A stretch of 5,276 nucleotides of DNA. Origin: Campylobacterales bacterium. GTDB lineage: Bacteria; Campylobacterota; Campylobacteria; Campylobacterales; Arcobacteraceae. The position numbers were made by a program, and so were the translations under genes. The notes under the pieces are model-generated. The model was not told the DNA's origin, did not search any database, and was given only the letters and a program-made list of their open reading frames with translations. The stretch covers positions 1-5,276 of the forward strand of contig JAMOPZ010000481.1 of the NCBI GenBank assembly GCA_027064245.1. Reading direction: 5' to 3'. Below are positions 1 through 5,276 of the stretch, one piece after another (position 1 is the first letter of the stretch; each line of letters opens with the position of its first letter).

Positions 1-314
1 TATTTTTTATAATTAATATTATCTAAATCTTCATCTTTTAACTCTTTTAAAGTGTATCTAGTGGATTTTACACTCAAACTTGCAATTCTATGTCTTGCTA
101 ACTCTTGAAGTAATGCACGACTTACTCCACTTATATAAAAAGTATAAGATAGATGCTCTAGTGTTGAACTATGTTTTAATTTATTTCCAACTCTATGAAT
201 AAGATCTTTATCTTTTTCTCCACCATCATCACTATTATCAAAACTTTGCCAACAAGTTCTTATAGCATGAGCACAAATTTCCAAAGAGGTATATTGTAGT
301 AATTCAACTTTCAT
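1..314 (-). CDS. thyX: Flavin-dependent thymidylate synthase ThyX, N-terminal part (cut by the window edge)
   Basis: This is the first 104 codons of a gene that runs off the left edge. ThyX makes dTMP from dUMP in the cytoplasm, using methylenetetrahydrofolate as carbon donor and FAD/NADPH for reduction. My own translation begins MKVELLQYTSLEICAHAIR and contains the family signature RHR-x7-S at residues 74-84 (RHRIASLSVKSTRY, 74-87), which shapes the dUMP/FAD site. It is preceded by the typical SxLEH segment (residues 50-54, STLEH) and by SRALLQELA (65-73). The ATG at 312-314 is fixed by an in-frame TAA nine bases upstream and by AAGGA at 325-329, ten bases before it. The gene starts 21 bp after the serS stop, so the two are probably co-transcribed. 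Identity is secure from the motif. The C-terminal half is not visible, so integrity of the whole gene cannot be judged. Confidence 0.95.
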   Translation of the reverse strand, partial: MKVELLQYTSLEICAHAIRTCWQSFDNSDDGGEKDKDLIHRVGNKLKHSSTLEHLSYTFYISGVSRALLQELARHRIASLSVKSTRYTLKELKDEDLDNINYKK

Positions 315-335
315 ATATTGTTAATCCTTATACTT

Positions 336-1580
336 TTAGATATATTTTTTAAGAACTTCTGGAATATTGATAGTTCCATCTTCATTTTGATAATTTTCCA
401 TAATAGCTACTAAAGTTCTTCCAACTGCTAGACTACTTCCGTTTAATGTATGACATAAAAGATTTTTTTTACCATCTTTATATCTAATTTTTGCTCTTCT
501 TGCTTGAAAATCTAATGTATTTGATATTGAGCTAATCTCTCTGTATTTTCCTTGTCCTGGAAGCCAAACTTCAAGATCTATAGTGGTTGATGCACTAAAA
601 CCTAAATCTCCAGTACAAAGTTGTACTTTTTGATGAGCAAGTCCAAGTGATGTAAGTAGATCACTAGCACATTGTACCATCTTATTAAAAATTTCTTCAC
701 TTTGTTTTTGTGAAGTGATAGCTACCATCTCTACTTTATCAAATTGATGTTGTCTTATGATACCTCTTGTATCTCGTCCTGCACTTCCTGCTTCTTTTCT
801 AAAACAAGGTGTATAAGATGTAAGAAGAAGTGGGAGATCATCTTTTGATACAATCTCATCATGATATAGATTTGTAAGTTGAACCTCTGCTGTTGGTATA
901 AGATACAGATCTTCACCTTCTATTTTAAAAAGATCATCTTCAAATTTGGGTAATTGACCAGTTCCTTTTAACATACTGCTATTTGCCATAAATGGTACAT
1001 ACCATTCTTGAAATCCTCTTTGTCTATTAAAATCTAAAAAATAGTTTATTAAAGCTCTTTCAAGTCTAGCACCAATACCACTTAATGCTGCAAATCTACT
1101 TTTTGCTAGTTTTACTCCACGAGTAAAATCTATCATACCATTTTTTTCGCCTAATTCCCAATGCTCTTTTGGAGTAAAAGAGAAAGTTGGTTTTTCACCA
1201 ATAGTTTCTAAAACAACATTATCATTTTCATCTTTTCCATCTGGTACATTTGGATCTGGAATATTTGCTACTCCCATAATAATATCATCTATTGTTTGTT
1301 CATTTGTTTTTACTTCATCTTCAAGTTTTTGTTTTTCTTGTTTTAAAGTTGCTATTTGAGTTTGTAATTGTGATATATCTTTATTCTCTTTTTTATATAT
1401 ACCAAATTGACTAGATAGTTGTTTTTGTTGAGCTTGGATAGACTCCATAGCTTGTCTTTTTGCTTTTGTTATAGATATATTTTCTTTTAAATCTTCTAAA
1501 ACCTCTACACTAACACCTTTTTTTGCAAGTGCTATACTAATATTATCAAAATCTTTCTCTAAAAGTTTTTTATCAATCAT
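336..1580 (-). CDS. serS: Seryl-tRNA synthetase
   Basis: This cytoplasmic class II synthetase charges tRNA-Ser (and tRNA-Sec where present) with serine via seryl-adenylate. At 414 aa it has the usual family length. Residues about 28-100 are the long antiparallel coiled-coil arm that grips the tRNA-Ser variable arm (rich in K, E and Q with heptad-like spacing). The catalytic domain follows. The TAE loop of the serine site is at 230-232, motif 2 runs from FRKEAGSAGRDTRG (260-273) to FDKVEM (280-285), and EISSISN is at 348-354. Motif 3 is GSSLAVGRTLVAIMENYQ (381-398), including the conserved arginine R388. The start is ATG at 1578-1580, preceded by AAGGA (1586-1590) at five bases. A likely promoter sits just upstream, and thyX follows 21 bp downstream. 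Nothing is truncated or missing. Confidence 0.98.
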   Translation of the reverse strand: MIDKKLLEKDFDNISIALAKKGVSVEVLEDLKENISITKAKRQAMESIQAQQKQLSSQFGIYKKENKDISQLQTQIATLKQEKQKLEDEVKTNEQTIDDIIMGVANIPDPNVPDGKDENDNVVLETIGEKPTFSFTPKEHWELGEKNGMIDFTRGVKLAKSRFAALSGIGARLERALINYFLDFNRQRGFQEWYVPFMANSSMLKGTGQLPKFEDDLFKIEGEDLYLIPTAEVQLTNLYHDEIVSKDDLPLLLTSYTPCFRKEAGSAGRDTRGIIRQHQFDKVEMVAITSQKQSEEIFNKMVQCASDLLTSLGLAHQKVQLCTGDLGFSASTTIDLEVWLPGQGKYREISSISNTLDFQARRAKIRYKDGKKNLLCHTLNGSSLAVGRTLVAIMENYQNEDGTINIPEVLKKYI

Positions 1581-1609
1581 TATTTTCCTTGAATAGTTTA
1601 TTAAAGCTA

Positions 1610-1615
1610 ATTATA
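1610..1615 (-). promoter_or_regulatory. Probable RpoD -10 box (TATAAT) of serS
   Basis: In the 62-bp gap between the amidase stop and serS, the minus strand reads TTTTGGTATAATTAGC, a perfect TATAAT in a T-rich context. The expected transcript start near 1603 would give a leader of roughly 20 nt containing the serS Shine-Dalgarno. No good -35 box is found 16-18 bp upstream. Campylobacter and Helicobacter housekeeping promoters usually lack a conserved -35, so this does not argue against it. It would let serS-thyX be transcribed apart from the upstream genes. The call rests on motif and position only. Confidence 0.55.
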
Positions 1616-1642
1616 CCAAAATAGTATTAGAGGTGCCCTTAT

Positions 1643-2716
1643 TTAATAACTATTTTTTAAAAAATAGCTTTTTATCCCTTGTGCTATTCCATAAGCTATA
1701 AGTTTTTGATATGATATTGTATTTAATCGTTTTTTTTCTATAGGGTTAGATACATATCCTACTTCTATTAAAATAGATGGCATAGCTGCACCTACTAGTA
1801 CCCAAAAAGGTGCTTCTCTTACCCCACTATCTTTTATGGCATTTTTACCATATCTTTTTCTTAAGTTATATAACATATTTTTTTGAACATCAATTGCTAA
1901 TTTATTTGATTGAGTTATTTTTGTTTGATTGAGTATTGTAAGAAGTGAATTTTTTGTACTATAACTCATTTTATTTACTCCATCTCTATTTTCTAAGGCA
2001 GCTACTCGTTTTGCTCTTGCACTTCTTGCTGGAGATAAAAAATATGTCTCTATACCGTGAGCTTTTTTAGCTTTATTTTTTCTTACACTATTTGCATGGA
2101 TAGATATAAACAGATCTGCTTTTTTTCTATTTGCATACTTTGTTCTATGTGAAAGTTTTACAAAATGATCTCTATCTCGTGTCATATAAACTATAAAACC
2201 ACTCTTTTTTAATTCTGTTCTTAAATATTTTCCAATTTTTAAAACAATATTTTTTTCATAAATTCTTCTATTAACAGCTCCCGCATCTTTACCACCATGA
2301 CCTGGATCTATTACTATGATCTTTGATGATGGATATAAAATATCTTTTGGAATTATTTTAACTCTGTTTTTTATTGTTTTATGATGTTTAGTTTTTGTTC
2401 TTGTTTTCTTTCTTTTCTTTTTAATTGTTTTTTTCTTTATTGATTTAGTATGATATTTTTTAGTTCTAGTTATAACACTTTTTTTATCTATACGATTTAA
2501 TTCTCTTTGATATTTTAAGATATTTTTCTTAAGTTTTTTTCCATAAATAACAAGCTTTTTTAAGTATTTTATCTGCTTTGCTTTATCATTTGACATCACT
2601 GCACCTAAATAAAGCTTTTTTGTTTCTTTGAACTTCTTATTGTTATATGACCAAGAGGCATTAACCCCTTGAGATAATAAAAGCAATATTAGAAAAAATC
2701 GTATAAATATCTTCAA
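1643..2716 (-). CDS. amiA: Exported N-acetylmuramoyl-L-alanine amidase (Amidase_3, AmiA/AmiC type)
   Basis: This zinc hydrolase cuts the MurNAc-L-Ala bond of peptidoglycan in the periplasm and typically serves daughter-cell separation. Residues 1-20 form a signal peptide: Lys/Arg, a hydrophobic core FFLILLLL, and an A20-S21 cleavage-like end (VNA|SW). Residues 21-77 are a Lys-rich, probably helical segment. Residues 78-124 are a very basic linker with no Asp or Glu. The Amidase_3 domain covers about 132-350: zinc ligands H140 (DPGHGG), E154 (YEKN) and H207 (SIHAN), and the catalytic glutamate E318 (LIEVGYVSN). All expected active-site residues are present. The start is TTG (2714-2716), one base after the fabX stop and without a clear Shine-Dalgarno. 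It is chosen because no in-frame ATG lies upstream before a stop, and the first internal ATG (codon 41) would remove the signal peptide. The symbol follows the H. pylori and C. jejuni neighbour of fabX; amiC would be equally defensible. Confidence 0.93.
   Translation of the reverse strand: MKIFIRFFLILLLLSQGVNASWSYNNKKFKETKKLYLGAVMSNDKAKQIKYLKKLVIYGKKLKKNILKYQRELNRIDKKSVITRTKKYHTKSIKKKTIKKKRKKTRTKTKHHKTIKNRVKIIPKDILYPSSKIIVIDPGHGGKDAGAVNRRIYEKNIVLKIGKYLRTELKKSGFIVYMTRDRDHFVKLSHRTKYANRKKADLFISIHANSVRKNKAKKAHGIETYFLSPARSARAKRVAALENRDGVNKMSYSTKNSLLTILNQTKITQSNKLAIDVQKNMLYNLRKRYGKNAIKDSGVREAPFWVLVGAAMPSILIEVGYVSNPIEKKRLNTISYQKLIAYGIAQGIKSYFLKNSY
2345..2485 (-). other. Highly basic linker of the amidase (residues 78-124)
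   Basis: Forty-seven residues join the N-terminal segment to the catalytic domain. They hold 19 Lys, 4 Arg and 3 His and no Asp or Glu, with short runs such as KKKTIKKKRKKTRTKTK. The coding strand is correspondingly A-rich. This is read directly from the translation. A role in holding the enzyme against anionic cell-wall or membrane polymers, or simply as a disordered tether, is inference. Confidence 0.8.
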
Positions 2717-2717
2717 A

Positions 2718-3794
2718 TTATTCGCCGTTTGTAAGTTTGTCCATAAGTTCTTTTACAGAGATTAATTTATCTAATTTATATCCATTTGATCCTGTAAAAA
2801 ATAATCCTGTCTCTTTATCACCTTCATAAGCAGCACTTAATCTATCTGCTATGCAATACCCTACAACTTTAGCTTCAACACCTTTTTTACAAGGTGCCAC
2901 ACAGTTGCTAATACATGCTACTTTTGGTGCAGTTCCTTTCTCAATAGAGTCTTGAAGATTTGTACGAACTGCTCTTGCAGGAAGTCCAACAGGGGATTTT
3001 ACAAGTTCTATATCTTCTTTTTTAGCATCTATTAAAATTTGTTTTAATTGTGGTGCAGCATCACACTCAAAAGTTCCTATAAATCTTGTTGCCATTTGTA
3101 CTGCTGCACAACCTAAATCTAAAAATCTATCAATATCATTTTTATCCCATATTCCTCCAGCTGCAATTACAGGTATATCTCCCCAATTTTTAGCCTCTTT
3201 TATTACAGGTGGAACTATATTTTCAAGTTGAAATTCATCTTTAAAACAATCATCATATTTAAACCCTTGATGACCTCCACTTAAAGGACCTTCAACTATA
3301 ACTGCATCTGGAATTTTTCCATATCTTTTCCATTTTTTACAAATAAGTTTTAAAGCTCTTGCACTACTTACAATAGGTACAAGTGCAACTTCAGGAAAAT
3401 CTGCAGTAAATTGAGGCATATTTGTAGGTATTCCAGCACCAGTGATTATAATATCTGCTCCAGCTTCACAAGAGTCTTTTACAATTCTTCCGTAGTCATT
3501 TGAGGCATAAAGTACATTTACAGCTATTGGAGCATCTTTACAAATAGCTCTTGTATTTTCTATGATTTTAAATAATGCATCACGACTATAAAATTCAACT
3601 TCACTTAAAGGTTTATTTTGAACCAATTTATGAGCATAAGCTTTATTTTCATAATATCCAGTTCCTACACTACTTACTACTCCTAAACCACCCTCTTTAG
3701 ATACATTACCTGCAAGTTTATCCCAGCTAATACCTACACCCATACCACCTTGAATAATTGGCTTTTCTATCTTATATTTTCCTATATTAAACAT
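2718..3794 (-). CDS. fabX: FabX-type flavin/[4Fe-4S] dehydrogenase-isomerase (nitronate monooxygenase family)
   Basis: This is an FMN-dependent TIM-barrel protein of the nitronate monooxygenase/FabK family. In H. pylori the syntenic FabX oxidises and isomerises decanoyl-ACP to cis-3-decenoyl-ACP, which starts unsaturated fatty acid synthesis. Visible features are the N-terminal flavin loop IQGGMGVG (14-21), SGGHQG (172-177) with H175 matching the family's catalytic histidine, the phosphate-binding AAGGI (211-215), and ATRFIGT (235-241). Near the C terminus lies C294-x3-C298-x3-C302-x11-C314, suited to the [4Fe-4S] cluster that marks FabX and is absent from ordinary FabK or nitronate monooxygenases. 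The length, 358 aa, fits the family. The start is ATG at 3792-3794, with AAAGGA (3800-3805) five bases upstream. It sits between tyrS and the amidase, as in Helicobacter and Campylobacter. Family assignment is certain; the FabX activity is inferred from cysteines plus gene order. Confidence 0.88.
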   Translation of the reverse strand: MFNIGKYKIEKPIIQGGMGVGISWDKLAGNVSKEGGLGVVSSVGTGYYENKAYAHKLVQNKPLSEVEFYSRDALFKIIENTRAICKDAPIAVNVLYASNDYGRIVKDSCEAGADIIITGAGIPTNMPQFTADFPEVALVPIVSSARALKLICKKWKRYGKIPDAVIVEGPLSGGHQGFKYDDCFKDEFQLENIVPPVIKEAKNWGDIPVIAAGGIWDKNDIDRFLDLGCAAVQMATRFIGTFECDAAPQLKQILIDAKKEDIELVKSPVGLPARAVRTNLQDSIEKGTAPKVACISNCVAPCKKGVEAKVVGYCIADRLSAAYEGDKETGLFFTGSNGYKLDKLISVKELMDKLTNGE

Positions 3795-3806
3795 ATTTTT
3801 CCTTTA

Positions 3807-3945
3807 TTATAAATCTTTAACAGTATCAATAATTTTTATAATATCATCTTTATTCATCTCTATAATATTACATATCATATTAATGTTTTAAGTTATCTTT
3901 TGTTGCTTTCATTACAGCTAATTTTTGGATAGATAAAAATTGCAT
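3807..3945 (-). pseudogene. Possible small gene split by a one-base frameshift (about 45 aa)
   Basis: The 157-bp gap between tyrS and fabX contains two adjoining open stretches. The first starts at ATG 3943-3945, six bases after the tyrS stop, and encodes MQFLSIQKLAVMKATKDN plus three residues before TAA at 3880-3882. The second is open from about 3887 and ends MNKDDIIKIIDTVKDL, with TAA at 3807-3809, twelve bases before fabX. Removing one A from the A4 run at 3886-3889 would join them into one 45-codon frame that nearly fills the gap and ends just ahead of the fabX Shine-Dalgarno. I recognise no family. No strong Shine-Dalgarno precedes the first ATG (only AAAAGA-like). It may be a decayed gene, a sequencing error in a homopolymer, two chance short frames, or plain spacer. 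I see no hairpin terminator and no convincing promoter here. Confidence 0.3.
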
Positions 3946-3951
3946 ATTCTT

Positions 3952-5166
3952 TTACTTTACAATAATTTTTACAAAATTTTTCTTACCTTTTTGTAATACA
4001 TACTCTCCAATAGATAATTTTAAACTATCATCTTCTACTTTTTTTTGGTCAAGTTTTACGGCACCACCTTTTATATCTCGTCTAGCTTGTGATGTTGATT
4101 TTTCAAGTTCTGTATCTACAAGAACTTGACCTATCCATGATCCCTCTTTAACTTCAAACTCTTTTAGATCTGTTGGGATATCTTTTTTTGCAAAAATTTT
4201 AGTAAACTCATCTCTTGCTACTCCACCAGATCCTAATCCATGAAATCTATCTACAATTTCCATAGCTAACATATCTTTTACTTTTTTAGGATGTAAGCTT
4301 CCATCTTCTACACCTGATTTTAATCCTTTTATATCTTCTAAAGATTTTGTCGAAAGCAACTCATAATATCTCCACATAAGATTATCAGATATACTTAAAA
4401 CTTTTCCAAACATATCATTTGGTTCATCTGTAACACCTATATAATTTCCAAGTGATTTTGACATCTTATTAACACCATCAAGACCCTCTAAAATTGGCAT
4501 CATTAATACAACTTGTTGTTTTCCTGTATTATAAACTTTTTGTAATTGTCGTCCCATAAGAAGATTGAACTTTTGATCAGTTCCACCTATTTCAACATCT
4601 GATTTAAGATGAACCGAATCATAACCTTGAAGAAGTGGATATAAAAATTCACTAACTGCAATTGGTGTATTTGAAGCATATCTTTTACTAAAATCATCTC
4701 TTTCTAACATTCTAGCTACTGTTAGATTTGAGGCTAATTGTATCATACCTTTAGCACCTAATGCATCTAACCAATCATTATTAAAAACAATTTGTGTTTT
4801 AGATTCATCTAATATTTTAAATGCTTGAGTTGTATAACTTGATATGTTTTTTAGTATATCTTCTTCACTTAAAACTTTTCTGGTTGCATTTTTTCCTGTT
4901 GGATCTCCAATAGTAGCTGTAAAATTTCCTATAAGAAATTGTACTATAGCTCCATATTTTTGAAAAATAGCCAATTTTTGTAATAAAACAGTATGTCCTA
5001 GATGCAAATCAGGAGCAGTTGGATCAAATCCAGCTTTTACATAATAAGTTTTTCCATTTTTATAATATTCTTTTAGCAATAATTCTAATCTTTCATTATC
5101 TATTATTTCTGCACTTCCTCTTTGTATCTCAAGTAATGCTGTTTTTATATTTTCTTCTATATCCAT
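3952..5166 (-). CDS. tyrS: Tyrosyl-tRNA synthetase
   Basis: This cytoplasmic class I synthetase attaches tyrosine to tRNA-Tyr. At 404 aa it has the normal bacterial length. The Rossmann catalytic domain shows AGFDPTAPDLHLGHT (45-59) with the HIGH-type signature HLGH (55-58), the conserved GGTDQKFN (194-201), and the KMSKS loop (234-238). A C-terminal S4-like RNA-binding domain spans about 342-404 (TSQARRDIKGGAVKLD, 358-373). The HLGH/GFDPT form resembles the TyrRS subtype that is common in proteobacteria. The start is ATG at 5164-5166, preceded by AAAGGG (5173-5178) at six bases. It begins 20 bp after the stop of the gene upstream, so it is probably inside an operon. No T-box or other leader structure is possible in so short a gap. 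All key motifs are intact. Confidence 0.98.
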   Translation of the reverse strand: MDIEENIKTALLEIQRGSAEIIDNERLELLLKEYYKNGKTYYVKAGFDPTAPDLHLGHTVLLQKLAIFQKYGAIVQFLIGNFTATIGDPTGKNATRKVLSEEDILKNISSYTTQAFKILDESKTQIVFNNDWLDALGAKGMIQLASNLTVARMLERDDFSKRYASNTPIAVSEFLYPLLQGYDSVHLKSDVEIGGTDQKFNLLMGRQLQKVYNTGKQQVVLMMPILEGLDGVNKMSKSLGNYIGVTDEPNDMFGKVLSISDNLMWRYYELLSTKSLEDIKGLKSGVEDGSLHPKKVKDMLAMEIVDRFHGLGSGGVARDEFTKIFAKKDIPTDLKEFEVKEGSWIGQVLVDTELEKSTSQARRDIKGGAVKLDQKKVEDDSLKLSIGEYVLQKGKKNFVKIIVK

Positions 5167-5186
5167 TTTATACCCTTTACCTAAAT

Positions 5187-5276
5187 TTATTTATAAGCAT
5201 CTTTTGAAGAGTAGAACTCTATAATTTTTGCTTTTTGTTCACAAAATTTTTTCACTTGTGTTATATTATCATTTTT
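5187..5276 (-). CDS. C-terminal tail of an unidentified gene (cut by the window edge)
   Basis: The minus strand is open from the right edge to a TAA at 5187-5189, giving 29 codons that end in FYSSKDAYK. The composition (K, E and I rich, e.g. QVKKFCEQKAKIIEFYSS) looks like a helical protein end, and the stop lies 20 bp before tyrS, the spacing expected of an operon neighbour. The other two minus-strand frames close within this stretch. In H. pylori and C. jejuni the gene at this place is, as I recall, spoT. This tail does not show a recognisable ACT-domain ending, so I do not assign it. Frame and stop are seen; that it is a real gene end is inferred from position. Confidence 0.55.
   Translation of the reverse strand, partial: KNDNITQVKKFCEQKAKIIEFYSSKDAYK

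Noticed and set aside
2345..2485. Simple-sequence repeat or phase-variable tract in the A/T-rich linker coding region
   Set aside because: The longest single-base runs are only about seven bases and no unit repeats in tandem, so there is no clear contingency locus. The frame is intact across it.
3806..3811. Perfect TATAAT on the minus strand just before fabX
   Set aside because: Transcription would begin within about five bases of the fabX ATG and lose the AAAGGA ribosome site at 3800-3805. It is better explained by the TTATAATAAAGG text at the end of the possible small frame.
3795..3951. Terminator, riboswitch or T-box in the tyrS-fabX gap
   Set aside because: No GC-bearing stem followed by a T-run is visible on either strand, and the gap follows a synthetase gene instead of leading one. 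T-boxes are also not expected in this phylum.
5019..5207. Plus-strand 62-codon open frame, hydrophobic
   Set aside because: It lies mostly inside the antisense of tyrS. Its Phe/Leu/Ile-rich translation is what the complement of an A-rich coding strand gives, and there is no Shine-Dalgarno or other support.
1..5276. CRISPR array, insertion sequence, prophage, toxin-antitoxin or defence genes
   Set aside because: No regularly spaced repeats, terminal inverted repeats or related protein motifs were seen. The coding content is housekeeping, and base use is uniform across the window.

Overview
The window is AT-rich bacterial DNA. Its content and gene order point to a Campylobacterota (Epsilonproteobacteria), most likely an Arcobacter-like lineage. 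Three things support this: strongly A/T-ending codons; the block tyrS - FabX-type flavoenzyme - N-acetylmuramoyl-L-alanine amidase, which matches the order I recall in Helicobacter pylori (HP0774-HP0773-HP0772) and Campylobacter jejuni (Cj1271c-Cj1270c-Cj1269c); and a flavin-dependent thymidylate synthase (ThyX), the type used by these bacteria. Species cannot be fixed from the sequence.

Everything lies on the minus strand, so the biological order runs from the right edge to the left edge. First is the 3' tail of an unidentified gene (5187-5276). Then come tyrosyl-tRNA synthetase (3952-5166), a 157-bp gap that may hold a small or frameshifted gene (3807-3945), and the FabX-type dehydrogenase/isomerase (2718-3794). 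Next are the exported zinc amidase, starting at a TTG one base after the fabX stop (1643-2716), seryl-tRNA synthetase with its own likely promoter (336-1580), and the 5' part of thyX (1-314), cut by the window edge.

The genes are tightly packed with mostly good Shine-Dalgarno sequences and look like one or two transcription units. The first would be tyrS-fabX-amidase and the second serS-thyX, driven by a TATAAT promoter at 1610-1615; read-through between them is possible because no GC-rich terminator is visible. Functionally this is core growth machinery: charging tRNA-Tyr and tRNA-Ser, unsaturated fatty acid synthesis, septal peptidoglycan cleavage and dTMP synthesis.

I see no mobile element, CRISPR array, RNA gene or defence system, and no sign of a new multi-gene system. 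The points worth a second look are small: the possible 45-residue frameshifted gene between tyrS and fabX, the FabX-type cysteine cluster in a protein likely to be labelled nitronate monooxygenase, the Shine-Dalgarno-less TTG start of the amidase, and the amidase's very basic linker.
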